Shown here: piece by piece, positions 1 to 11,041 of the stretch | Layout: each line of letters opens with the position of its first letter | Numbering within the stretch: position 1 is the first letter of the stretch | Assembly: GCA_025201345.1 (NCBI GenBank) | Contig: JAIXMG010000011.1 | Location: 124,001-188,000, forward strand | Direction: 5' to 3' | DNA from: Thamnidium elegans | Taxonomy: Eukaryota; Mucoromycota; Mucoromycetes; Mucorales; Mucoraceae | DNA length: 64,000 nucleotides | The notes under the pieces: generated by a model | What the model was told of the DNA's origin: nothing | What the model saw: only the letters and a program-made list of their open reading frames with translations | Database searches by the model: none | Translations under genes and position numbers: made by a program

Positions 1-685
1 TTTACTAGTGGCACTATTACAGCCCATGGGCTTATAAATACTGCTAATGTAAGTACGGATAATGGCTTTCGGAACTGGTTCAAAGCGTTTTCAAAGGCGT
101 GGCTATTTATTTACGGAGTATGGGACCCGGTAACTGAAGGAGATGTCGGTGACAATATGATGGTTATGGCACTATGTATTTTATTTTCATTCGTTACGAT
201 GTTTATTTTCTCCAATATGATTGTGTAAGTTACATATACTCTACAATAAGTAAAAATTAGCTTCTCACTTATATTTTTTTTTATATGAAGCGCACTTATG
301 TCAAACCCAATTGAAGAAGTACGAAGAAACGGAAAGAAGGCTTGGTAAGTCAATGTAGCTATATATTTTTTAGTTATTGGGAATTACTGACGCTTGCATA
401 TTTTTAATTTTCTCTTTAGGATTAGCCATTTTGCGGGTAAATATATCTATGCCTTTATCTCTATTGAAATACTTATTATTTTTTAATTAATTAGCTGTCA
501 TATCAGAGATAGAGATTTTGTGGTGTTCCGATGCTGAAAAACGTAGCAGAATAAATAATCCTGTGTATATTTATTATAAATCAGAGCAAGAAACTAACAT
601 TGCTCATAGAAAAAATCTTTTAAAAGAAACAGAAGATCTTAATGAAAAACTGGGTATCACTAATGAAAAAAATATGGACGTTTAG
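1..685 (+). CDS. TRP-like cation channel, paralogue 0 (3' end only)
   Basis: This is the 3' part of a gene homologous to the four array genes at 36341-58894; its 5' part lies outside the window. Visible exons are 1-224, 291-344, 420-436 and 495-685, with the same phases and sizes (54 nt, 17 nt) as the array genes. They encode the turret, the pore segment (FKAFSKAWLFIYGVWDPVTEG), helix S6, a post-S6 helix (VALMSNPIEEVRRNGKKAW), then an ISEIEILWCS motif and a charged tail. Two introns end in AAG or TAG as in the array. The protein is clearly more diverged than the array members are from each other. No glycosidase or malate synthase remnant follows it, so it is a separate, older paralogue about 35 kb from the array. 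An ion channel role is inferred from fold; no ion selectivity can be read. Confidence 0.85.
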
Positions 686-2032
686 TTGTATCTTTTCGGG
701 ATAATTCTATACCAAGTAATAAAAAAAAAGTGATAGGTAAAATTTGTTTGATGATACACATTTTCTTCTTTTGGAATTATTCCATGCGGCAATGTAATAT
801 GATTTTCTACTGTATAGCAGATATAATATTTAATAGTATATCACATTGTTTATACGGTAGGTTGTTGTATATATGTAATAATGAGCAGCCGTTGACATTT
901 TATACTCGTAAAACATCCGTCTCTTTACTTTTAGTATCTGTCAAAAACTAATTGTAATATATAAGCGCCTTTTAAAGTATGCACACGTATTATACTTCCA
1001 GATAGTGTAACTAAACCCTTTAAAACAAAAACATGTCTGCCTACAAGGCTACAGAAAAGAGAAAACATTCGGTTCATGCTCCTTGCCTTCCACTTCCCCG
1101 GTCACACAACATTACAACATTAATTTTCTATTCTAGGCTATACAAGTCTATAAAATAAATCGTGATTGACCGCAGTAATAATAAGGTTTAAGTATAGAAC
1201 AAGAGACGCTCCCAAATTTAATCAATAAATAAAACTTGGTTAACCGCCCGCTATGTGAAAGATTAATGTTAAATAAATATCTTTTTAAATGTTCTGGATC
1301 TTTTTTAAAGCGTTCTTGATTGTTAAAGACAGTATATGGCATAACAATTGGTCTTTATATCATTACTGTTGCTTATCGTTAATACAGTAGCGGCTCTATT
1401 TAAGGGTGGATTTCTACAGGACACCTTCTTCCGTCCCCGGCTTTAACACTACTGTTATCGTTAATAATCGATTTAAGGGAGAATTTCGGCTATCCTTAAA
1501 TAAAGCCGCTAACGTAGTTACGCTTATTATGCTTAGAGCAGGTGATTATTATACATAGACTATATATTTATCATTGATATTTAGCAAAAAAAAAAAAAAA
1601 AAAAAAAAAAAGGTATTATTAAAATAAATAAATAAAAGGAGTGTTGTATTTTATATACTATTATTTAGATACAATAACATTGTAACTAGATAATAACATT
1701 GTCATTTTGTCATCGTCATTAAAGCTGTAAGCAAAGGTCATTATACCGACCTATTTCTTAAACTATACCTGATTTTTTGTTGCTCGGTATCAAAGTATAC
1801 TACGGATGCCCGTATAATTTAATAAACTGCTTGTATTTAGTATGAAACTAATAAGCATTTTTTGGCTGAGACTAAAAAATAATTTTATTGTTATATTTGT
1901 ACTGTTTTTATCTTTATTCGAAAATGTGTTTGATATATATGGTAAGGAAGAAAAAAAATAAAGAAACTCAATAATACGTATAGACTTAGTTGTAATAATA
2001 TAGTTCGAATAAAAAGATTACATTCTCAACAT
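686..2032. other. Gene-poor spacer
   Basis: No convincing coding region. It contains the MITE-like element at 1385-1514 and a 26-base A run near 1586. Short open frames here have no recognisable protein signal. Confidence 0.6.
1385..1514. mobile_element. MITE-like element, ~130 bp
   Basis: Imperfect terminal inverted repeats of about 23 bp (left TACAGTAGCGGCTCTATTTA, right arm reading TACGTTAGCGGCTTTATTTA on the other strand) enclose about 130 bp with no coding capacity. A TA dinucleotide flanks both ends (1383-1384 and 1515-1516), which suits a non-autonomous Tc1/mariner-type element. The mismatches in the arms suggest an old copy. Confidence 0.5.
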
Positions 2033-3888
2033 TTATTTCGTACTCTTTCTGTGAGGAGTCATGAAGACATCGTTAAGTTGGATGGGAGGAGGGGAAAGCC
2101 TTGGCGGATTGTCGTTATCTTCTTCGCATGCTTCAACAAGAGAATACTTTCGTTTGTTGTTGTATAAGGATTTTATGATTTTAGCAGATAACTCTACAAG
2201 ACTTGACTTCCACAAATACAAATACTTCAAGGTACTTCTCAAACTATCAAACTCAAATGTATCTGTCGGTATATGAATAGCAGTGATTTTTTGCGAAAAC
2301 ATGACGTCTTCATAACAACACATCTGCGTCATATAACCGCTATTTCCAACAAAGTCAAAAGATAATACTTAATTGTTACAGTTCCTAGTAAGGGTGTTGA
2401 TACTACTTAAGATACAGGAGTTTATTCTCGCATTTTTGCTTTGTTGGTGAGTAACCACAGAATTGCTTGCATCTTGTCTTTTAAACTCTATGCTACATAG
2501 TTCAACAGTGACATCTAAACGGCTGCAGTTGACAAGTAAGTCAATCCTTCTTCCAAACTCAGTTAATTCATCTTCTTCCATTATACTGCGCAATGAATCT
2601 CTTGTCGAAACGCAAACGTTTTCACCATCTGATAAAATAAGCTCAGTATCATCCATAATTACTTCCAGCAATCCTTCAAACTTTCTTAAATAAGCTAGTT
2701 CGGATTTGGGTGAAGTGCCCTTCCAGAAACGAAAACCGCGAACACTTGTAAAAAAAAATGCGAAGAGTAAATATAACAAGTATTTAACTAACAATAAAAA
2801 AAAACTTACACAATCTCTACTGCGTTTAACAGCTGGTATTTTGGTGAGTGTTTATTTGGCTCTTGATATTTAAGTTCATCAATTATGGTATGCAACTTAT
2901 CAGTACTGTTGGTCGTTGTGTATGGCTCAAGCTTATCAAGTACTTCATCTATCAGTGTGTTCATGCTATCATCAAACTTAAGCTCATATTTCTTTTGTTG
3001 TCGAAGGTGATTTATTTTTTTCATCTCATCAATAGGAATCAATGATTGATATATATTTCGTAATTGTGGATTGATGAAATTTAAAATGCTGGATAATGAG
3101 AGTTTTATTAATTCAGTTGATATAAAATCAATACTCTCTTGCTGTAAAATTAAATGAGCTTTTTGATGAAGAATATGCCTAATGCTGTTGCCGTGTTCTT
3201 TTCCAGGAATATTTATAACATCGATTATATGTTTTGGATCTAGTAATTTTTTTATGGCCATATTCCTAACCTTGTTTGCATAGGTTTTATCTCCGTTTTC
3301 AGTTATCAAACTAATTTCATCACCACTTTCGTCTGTAGAGTTTTCATCTTCGTCTTCTACAGGGCTTTCATCGCCACTTTCTTCCGTAGAACTATCATCT
3401 CTTTTCAGTAGCCTGGCCGAACTCCGAGCTTGATCACCAATTGCCCTGATAGACGCAGCCGAAATTTGAGCTTGAGAGTTGTTCTAAATATAATGAAGCC
3501 GGTTAAAAAGTTGTTTAATAACAACGGTATTTTTTTTTCTTTACCAATGCTTTTGCTTGGATAAATATATTTTTGAAAGCAGTTGTCGTCTTATTTCCTC
3601 TATTTTGAATATATTATTAGTTTTGATAGTTTCCGTACCGCAGTTGAAAATAAAAAAATACCTGCTTGTAGTTTGAACTTTAGGCCTTTCAGCCGTGATA
3701 ACATTATTATAATATTTGATCCATTTATTCTGTAATTGTAGACTAGTTTCAAATGGGATCTTGGCAGATCTTTTGATAATCTCGCGTTCATTTGCTGTAA
3801 CAAATCTGGAAAACTTCGGCTGTGTAACTTTTTGAAGGTAATTTTTATTTATAAAATTGTACTGTGGGTTCTCTTCTTTGTTTCCCAT
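2033..3888 (-). pseudogene. Broken gene with PD-(D/E)XK-like motif, unknown family
   Basis: Four exons join in frame on the minus strand: 3888-3662, 3599-3545, 3483-2810 and 2744-2033. The start is the ATG at 3888; the open frame upstream of it has no other ATG. The middle carries an acidic Ser/Glu/Asp-rich stretch and a helical region. Exon 4 contains GRRIDLLV, then VELCSIEFKRQ about 13 residues on, then QQSKNARIN, which resembles the D...(E/D)xK core of PD-(D/E)XK nuclease-fold proteins. A single in-frame TAA at 2371-2369 interrupts the protein. The same frame then continues for another ~112 codons through FDFVGNSGYMTQMCCYED to a second stop at 2033. I found no intron that removes the TAA and keeps frame. 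It is therefore probably a nonsense-mutated member of a dispersed family; a shortened but functional protein remains possible. Function unknown. Confidence 0.55.
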
Positions 3889-4930
3889 TTTCTCTGAAGA
3901 AAAATATGCTAACGATAAAGTCTTTTTTTCTAGAAAAATGCTACGCAAATCTTTTTAAACAACAATATAACAGTCATACAGTTGCGTAAGAGTGTTTACA
4001 GCTGTTTCGAGTAAAAAAAGTCAAATGTATACAAAAATTATGTGGCTAAATTCTACAGAAGAATATAAATTTGGTCACTGGGAATGAATTGTGTGTAAAT
4101 TTAAGTTTTAATCATTATCTCTCCTCCTTTTTACTTTCTTTAAAGTACTTTATATTTACACTTTTTCTATTCAATGTTTTACACTGTTTCTAGATGATTT
4201 CTTAAGGATAATGTAAACGTTTACTGACTATTTATTATTTATACAAGATTCCGTTGTCCAAAAATAAATAGCTATTATTTCATTATGCATTTTTGGTAAT
4301 CATCTTAAGTTGAAAGTTATACCTAAACATACAAAAAAGACAAAAATAGTTATTTCTGGCTATTCTCTTCTTGACATTTGTTGAGTTGATCAAATAAAAT
4401 GTTGAATAACGAGATTGCTATTGATAATTGTGTGTACAGAGAGCGAGTGCAAAACAATGCATAAATAACATCAGTTGATATGCGGCGTAATAATATACAA
4501 TTGTAGTGCTGGGCTGAGATCGATTGAGAAAGTAGAGCGATGTTAGATAATAACTAGGGATGTAGATCTAACTAAGAATAAATGGAAATATCTAATAAAG
4601 TAATAAATAACAGAAAAGATAGGTAGAATCAAAAAGGTAGTGAGGTAGTGTATCTCGCTCTGAGTGGAAATTGTTTTTGTATATTACGGTAATTCAAGAT
4701 TAGAGCTACACGAAAAAGCAGCAATCGAAAAATCAAAAGAGAATAAAAGGACTGATTTATTATAGTACATAAGGCGAAAGTTCGCTGACTGTCTAACATT
4801 CATAAGTTGTCGTGTAGGAGGGGGGGGGATGTTCATAATCGTTCATTACTTTAAAATATTTTAAAGGGTCTACAAATGTGTTAATACCACCTTCTTTTAT
4901 ATGATCAGTTTCGATCAGTCTTGTAATAAA
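3889..4930. other. Spacer without recognisable gene
   Basis: AT-rich sequence with many stops in all frames. A run of nine G residues occurs near 4820. I see nothing else. Confidence 0.6.
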
Positions 4931-5416
4931 TTAATAGTCTTCTTTTAGGCATGCTATTAACATTGACGGCACAAATTTTACGTTGCTGTCGTTCTTTTGA
5001 TAGTTTCCGAAATAAATCGCCGACGATAATACTGCCTTCATCTCGTCTTTATAATATTTACTATAGGATGTGCTCTTTGCGTATTCTACAACGCTGAGAT
5101 CAACACACTCTTTACGAGAAACGGTCACTCTCGTATCAATCTTATCAATTTCTTTACGGCTTTAGCTAAAAACTCATCATTATCTTCCATTGTGGAAAAC
5201 TTGGTAGAAATAAAAGTTAATACAAGTGGTATAGAACCAGGCATTAAAGGTTCATCTTACTTTTTTAATAATAGCATCAAATGTGCTTGTTTTACAGGTA
5301 ATTTTGTCCAGACTCTTCATAGATAAAGCATCGATTATTTGTTGTTGTTGTTGTGAATTGAAAAAGTTCAAATGTGAATCATTTGAGTGATCGGATAAAT
5401 TAATTATTTTGTTCAT
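4931..5416 (-). pseudogene. Frameshifted remnant, protein with D-x-VVEYAK motif
   Basis: The minus-strand ATG at 5416 opens a 52-codon exon (5416-5261) with a short polyglutamine tract. A plausible intron follows (GTAAGA...CCAAG), then an exon at 5199 that runs into a stop. A different frame downstream continues as DKIDTRVTVSRKECVDLSVVEYAKS and ends at 4931. The two parts need a frameshift near 5160 to be joined. The VDLSVVEYAKS motif resembles the acidic-x-K core of nuclease-like domains, so this may be a second relative of the gene at 2033-3888, but similarity is weak. The protein looks truncated at its C-terminus. Best treated as a decayed gene. Confidence 0.35.
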
Positions 5417-5739
5417 GGCAAGTCTATTATAAACTTTGTTAATATATCAAAAATTATAACAGAGAGTGAAAGCTGACCCAAGAAATAAATCGTAGGACAC
5501 AGTTAAACAATATTTACCTTTTCGTGTATTAGAAGTAGAGGTATACTTTACTTTTAACTTCACAATGTATCTAAAAACAAAATATTTGGAAGATGATGTA
5601 GTGCTATCACGAGCAAGTCTCGCAACTTTATTTTCAGGATTGGTCTGGATAAAAAGGAACCTAGAACATGCTTGTCGAAGAAGCGGAGCCATTTGCGGCG
5701 AAAGTGGTTCGCAAAAAGTACGGGATCTTCCCAAGGGTA

Positions 5740-6736
5740 CAGTCAAGTGTAATAAATGCTCGTACGAATTTAATTAATTTTTGAAAAGTGTTATATACAT
5801 TCGAATTCAAACAGTAAAACTAGTTAGTAAAAAGTCTTTCAAGCATTACCAAATTTTAAGCACTTAAAGAAAAGAGTATTATTTTTACAAAAAATAATTT
5901 TATTTTATTTTTTTAGTATTTAGAACAGCCACCGTTATTGTCTATTACAGATTGTCATCTTTTATGCATACTTACCACTAAATTCGACAATAAGTCGCTA
6001 AGTTTTGCCACTCATTTTGAAGACACACCTTGAACTGCTCAGTATTCGATATACAATGTCTAACGTGCTCAATAAGCTTTTCCAGAGCAGCCTAAAGGTG
6101 CTCAATTGGATTTAAATCCGGACTTTGCGCAGGCCAAAAGTCAAAGCTCTTTATTTGATAGATTGTCTTCCACCAGGTCGCATACTTGCCAGTATGACAG
6201 GAAGCGCTTTTTTCCATACATGTAGGTGTCATTCCTGACTTTCTAGCAGGAGAAAACGAACCGAAACCCATTTCCTTCAAATATGAAGCGAAAGTCTTCC
6301 TGTTAATGTAAATATCAGCATCGTTCAAATTTCCAATAAAGTGATTGTAATGTTGGGGAAGGTCTCTCGACGAATATTTCTGGGCAGAAGACGTTTATCC
6401 GATTCTGAAAGTTTTCCAGGCCTTCCAGGTCGAGCTTTGTTTGTAACCGTTCCTCTGTTTTTTTTCCAACAGGTTACGATGCTAGCGACTGTAGACTTAG
6501 GGATACCCAAAGCTTACTGATTTTGCCCAATGAATATTCGATATGTTGATGTAGGCCAATAATATGACCTTTTTCGAAACCTGAAAGTTCATTTCGCTTC
6601 TCAGTAGTTTTATTAATAATATCAAAAAGTGTCATTTTATGTTATTTATCAAAAAGTAGATATATATCGAAAGAAAGATAAGTATTTTATTTTTTGAAAA
6701 AATTAAATTCGTACGAGCATTTATTACACGCGACTG
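5740..6736 (-). mobile_element. Tc1/mariner-type DNA transposon (dead, ~1.0 kb)
   Basis: The ends form terminal inverted repeats of about 36 bp beginning CAGTC; inner parts read TGTAATAAATGCTCGTACGA on one side and its reverse complement on the other. A TA target duplication flanks both ends (5738-5739 and 6737-6738). The minus strand between them carries transposase fragments, including the C-terminal catalytic block FWPAQSPDLNPIEHL. The length is well below the 1.3-1.6 kb common for full Tc1 elements. The flanking DNA on both sides keeps minus-strand open frames, so the insertion may have landed in a gene. Confidence 0.85.
5978..6634 (-). pseudogene. Tc1-type transposase remnant
   Basis: A start-like ATG at 6634 leads into a stretch with FEKGHIIGLH, then after a stop and frame change ALGIPKSTVASIV and RPGRPGKLSESDKR, typical of the Tc1 helix-turn-helix and GRPR-like linker. 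After a second frame change it continues to WPAQSPDLNPIEHL, then a TAG where tryptophan normally stands, then AALEKLIEHVRHCI to a final stop at 5978. Only about 218 codons remain of a usual ~340, so the catalytic middle has been deleted as well. The element cannot move by itself. Confidence 0.8.
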
Positions 6737-6966
6737 TATTTGGTGCCAGTAGCTGCGGAAAAATCATCACTAAAGTCATTACAACTAAAGGTCGGAAAAA
6801 GTTGGGGAGAACCAAGATTTTGGAATACAGTTGACAGATTCACGTAATTTTTTCTTATATCCAAAAGAACGAACAATACAGGATACGTTAGATACGATAC
6901 TTTTGTTGTACATATTAGTAGAAGGATCAATGATGTCTCGCTGAGTGAAATCGTTTCTTCCTTTCA

Positions 6967-7592
6967 TTAATATTATCCTTTAAGTTAGATTGAATAAAAC
7001 AAAAAAAAAAAAAAAAAAAATTACCTGGCAACAAAGAAAACAAAGTTTTAATCAACAACTACGCTACTTGCACAATCTTAAGGAAGACCGCGGGAATTCC
7101 AACTGTACTTTCACTAAGGTCGCAGAAAGTTTGCCACAGGTGCTTTAGCGGGCATCATCTGCTACTCTTATCAATTAACAAGGAGCACCATAACCCTACA
7201 AGGAGATAAGAGATTCCTACGTTGTTGATTAAAAAAGCCTGTATCAAAAATTTACATAACAAGAGTACTTGAAAATGTTCATTAATATTTTCCGTTAAGC
7301 AAGATCGAATAAAAAAAAATAAAAAAAAAATCACCTGGCAACAAAGAAAACAAAGTTTTAATCAACAACTACGCTACTTGCACAATCTTAAGGAAGACCG
7401 CGGGAATTCCAACTGTACTTTCACTAAGGTCGCAGAAAGTTTGCCACAGGTGCTTTAACGGGCATCATCTGCTACTCTTATCAATTAACAAGGAGCACCA
7501 TAACCCTACAAGGAGATAAGAGATTCCTACATTGTTGACTAAAAAAAAAGCCTGTACCAAAAGCTACTTAACAAGAGTACTTAAAAATGTTC
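6967..7592. repeat. Tandem duplication, two ~314-bp copies
   Basis: Copy 1 (about 6967-7280) and copy 2 (about 7281-7592) are nearly identical. Both begin with ATTAATATT, an A-rich tract and ACCTGGCAACAAAGAAAAC, and end with AACAAGAGTACTTxAAAATG. Differences are a few substitutions and the A-tract lengths. No long open frame spans either copy. Confidence 0.85.
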
Positions 7593-9961
7593 AAAAAAAA
7601 TAAATAAAAAAAAATACCAAGCAATGTCGTCATCAATCGGGGTATAATATGAACCAGTGACAGCCATAAAAAGCTAAATCGCTTTCAGCTTTTCTAAGTT
7701 GTATGATTCTTCAGTCTATCTTTGGGTATAGAGATTTCCTTGAGCATTTTTATAGATGATCTTGCCTGAAATTGAAAAGATAAAAAAACGCAAAAAGGAG
7801 ATATCATAAACCCGTAAATTGGTACCGTGAACACTGTATATAATAAAACAATCACTCTTTCACATCTAAAACATATCTATAACTGATATCAAAGTTATGT
7901 CGTAGTAATAGTCACAAAGTGATTTAAAAAGAACTGTTTCCACTAATTATGCGTCCATATCGTCATTGATCATATATCGATCTATAAGGTTAAATTTTTT
8001 TTTTTGGTTTTTCTACTTCTTCAGAGATTACATGCTACGAAATCCAATTACGTATTATTTAGACATGACGATTATTTCCCTAGTCATACTCAATTACTGA
8101 CGGGGAGGGTTTGTGCCGATTGGATCCTTCAGAAACAACGAGCTGGTAAGAGATGTCGTTACTCCAACTATAAACCTGCTGATAAGAAAACTCGAATTCA
8201 TGTGATGTATAAGCTTTCAAGATTAATATGCGTACATGTTAACCGTGCGAACAAGTTTATAAAAAGACTCATAGTAAACAAACATGTAGACCTTAATTTT
8301 ACCCAGGGTCGTCATACTGCTGCAGACCTTTCTATCGTTTTATAACTACCATGTGTACTAAAATCTGGTAGTCTACAAAGAGAAGTTTGAAACAGACTGT
8401 ATGCAAACGATAACGATTTGAGTAACAGCGTGCGTAAAGCATTTTCTGCACACGATGGTAATATACCTGGCCATGTGTACTAGAGCAATATTTTAAGTGT
8501 TATGCACGAAACGAGTTTTTTGTTGTTGTTGTTGTTCTACTCTGCCCCTTATTTTAATATCTAGATTGACTACAATTTATCTCGATTTATTCGTATACAC
8601 ATTGGTTATCCCGATTTGTACATTATTAACGTATCTTAGTTCTGACTGATGACTATCCATTTTTCGCGCGCACTTTCTTTTTTTTTTAAAAAAAAACTAA
8701 CGCATTAAAATCCTTTTATAGCACTATGTGTGGAGGAATAACTTAACTCCATTTCCACTGTTACGATACATCTTATAGTTGGATAGTGTTTCAGTTTGCT
8801 CGCAACACACGGTCCCTTTTATCCCCTATTATACTGTGCTGTTAATGCATTTACTTATTATCACTGAATGGTTTTCACAGGATAAAAAGTTGATGTATTC
8901 GTACTATCAAAGCATATCATTGTTAATACCATGACACTTTTCAAAATGATAATTATGAGAGAGCATTTTTTGTACGACACTATGCCTTTTTTTTTTTTTA
9001 AAGTTGACAAAAAACGTGATATTTCTTTAAAAGGCGGATTTAATAAACTGCAATCCTGGTAGCGCCTAAGAGCAAATTTTAGTGGCACCCGTCTTTTTAC
9101 TAAACTAGTTCGTTTTGTGTATCACTTGTATAAAAAAGTAATATCTTCTCGGTTTAGCTGAGGGAGGGGCTAGCCCTTAAAGAAATGAAAAAAAGGTTAA
9201 TTACATGTATCGCTATTAAAAACCTGACAACAGAAAAAAAAAAGGGGGGGTTGCCCTGGAAACAACATCATCTTTTACTGCAGAAAAAAGTACATTTTGT
9301 CTGTCGCAACCTCCTTCAGTACTGGCCCGAATCCAAAGAATGAGGTGTAGCCCCTTAAAGTACAAGGTGAGACATGGCTTACCTCAATTACGATATGCTT
9401 GTGATTTCAATGCTCTAAAAAAGTTTGTACCTGAAAAAAAGAGGGGAAAATGTTTTCATTGTATTGTTTTTATGCGCTAACTGAAAAGAAATACTAAATA
9501 GTTGGTAGCACTATTAAAAAATACGTGTAAAAATAAACTTGGTTGACATAAAATCGGATGAACCCGGTTTTGTCATACTTTACACACAGTTAGGGAATAC
9601 AATGAATTTTTTTAGGCTTTTTATTTTCGTATTAAAAAGAAAAGAAAAAGGGATAGTTGTTTTGAGAGAGAGAGAGAGAGAGAGAAAGAGAGGGTGATTT
9701 TTTTTAATTATGGAATATATATATATAAAAAGTGTTGAACGGTATAAAAAAAGGATTAAAAAAAGAGAAATGTGAAGATACAAATATAATAATAATGAAA
9801 AAAATGAGTATTTAGAATTTTTGTTTAAAAAAAGACTACAAATGTGTTGAACATGTACAAAGATTCTTTTCGTTGAGGAAAAGAACCAGGAAAAAAAAAG
9901 AGAGAGAAATAAAAAAAAATTAAAAAAAAATATACAGAAAAAAAAAAAGGGAGAAGCGTCC
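7593..9961. other. Gene-poor spacer upstream (plus sense) of the GATA gene 3' end
   Basis: No gene supported. An open frame around 8004-8345 has no ATG start and no recognisable domain; its 5' edge resembles an intron acceptor (TTCTTCAG before 8021), so it might be an exon relic. The last 400 bases before 9962 are A/T and GA-rich low-complexity sequence, probably 3' UTR of the GATA gene. Confidence 0.5.
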
Positions 9962-11041
9962 TTATTCTTGTTGAGGAATAAGAATTGATCGTAAAATAGA
10001 ACAACGACGTTCAAGCATACCCAAAAAACCATGCATTTGTTGAGCATTCATACGAGAAAGTAATGTCTTGAAACGAGTATCATCAATTTCTGCCCATTCC
10101 TTTGATTGCACAGCAACAGAAGGAGGAGAAGGTGGTAAAACTGGTGCAGCAGGAAATAAAGCGGGTGTATCAGCATTCATATTAGCTACTTTTGTCATAC
10201 GATCATCAATAACTAAACCATCTTGTTCACTTTCACGACGACGTTTCAAAGGAGATTGTTGTTGTTGTTGATAAATACCACAAGCATTACAAAGAGATTT
10301 TCCATTCTCACTGTTTCTCCAAAGAGGTGTATTCGATTGATGGCAACTACTACATTGATGATCTTGAGTCACAAGAGGGCGGAGTAAATGACTATTATCA
10401 GCACTTACACAAGCAGGGGAGAGATTATTGACGGGAGAAGAAATGGGAGAAGTAGTGGCGGGAGTAGTAGAAGGAGATACCTGCTTGGAAGTTTGCTGCT
10501 TTTGACGAACATGAAGAGGACGATGAGTACCATACTGCTTATAATAAAGACCACAAGCATTACAAAGAGAATGAGCTCTATCTGGGGTACGACGCCAAAG
10601 CGGAGTCTTTGTGACGTGACAATTATGGCATTCTAATTGACGGGGAGGACGATATGCTTTTGGCTTGTTTATTGCAGTCGTAGTAGTAGGAGTAGTAGCA
10701 GTAGTAGTAATGATTTCATTGGAAGGAGAAATACTATTATCTTCTTCAAACTTGACAAATTGTTCAAAACTATTATTTTCTAACCCATTGTTTAAATCAG
10801 TTTGTTGATACATGGCAGCAAGTGATTGAAGAACAGACATGGGAAGGTTTTGTAATACAGTTGGATCAATAGAAGAAAGGTTGGGGTTCATGACAGGACT
10901 ATCAAGTGAATCAGTTGATGAGGCTGGAGATGGAAAACTACTTTCCATGACAGGTTGACTATCTTGAAGAAAGTTTGATAAAAGATGATCTTTTCCAAAG
11001 ATATCAGATGATAATAATAAATAATCGTCTTGTTCAGTCAT
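9962..11041 (-). CDS. GATA-type zinc finger transcription factor
   Basis: A single-exon gene of 359 residues starting at ATG 11041. Two GATA fingers are visible. Finger 1 (Cys138, 141, 160, 163) has an 18-residue loop, TPLWRR and a complete C-terminal basic tail (NACGLYYKQYGTHRPLHVRQ). Finger 2 (Cys230, 233, 251, 254) has a 17-residue loop and TPLWRN. However, after CNACGIY the usual basic tail is replaced by polyglutamine and PLKRRRE. The N-terminus is acidic and Ser/Pro-rich with a Thr tract, suggesting an activation region. A helical C-terminal domain (EWAEIDDTRFKTLL to the end) is present. It should bind WGATAR-type sites in the nucleus. Which fungal GATA regulator (nitrogen, iron or other) it matches cannot be decided here. 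Confidence 0.93.
   Translation of the reverse strand: MTEQDDYLLLSSDIFGKDHLLSNFLQDSQPVMESSFPSPASSTDSLDSPVMNPNLSSIDPTVLQNLPMSVLQSLAAMYQQTDLNNGLENNSFEQFVKFEEDNSISPSNEIITTTATTPTTTTAINKPKAYRPPRQLECHNCHVTKTPLWRRTPDRAHSLCNACGLYYKQYGTHRPLHVRQKQQTSKQVSPSTTPATTSPISSPVNNLSPACVSADNSHLLRPLVTQDHQCSSCHQSNTPLWRNSENGKSLCNACGIYQQQQQSPLKRRRESEQDGLVIDDRMTKVANMNADTPALFPAAPVLPPSPPSVAVQSKEWAEIDDTRFKTLLSRMNAQQMHGFLGMLERRCSILRSILIPQQE

Noticed and set aside
2369..2371. Programmed readthrough or intron at the TAA in the nuclease-like gene
   Set aside because: No intron candidate keeps the frame, and there is no recognisable readthrough context; a nonsense mutation is simpler.
8004..8345. 113-codon plus-strand open frame
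   Set aside because: It begins at TTG, has no ATG start and no recognisable domain; an exon relic is possible but unsupported.
9580..10047. Minus-strand open frame rich in Phe/Leu/Lys overlapping the GATA gene end
   Set aside because: Produced by A/T and GA low-complexity sequence in the likely 3' UTR.
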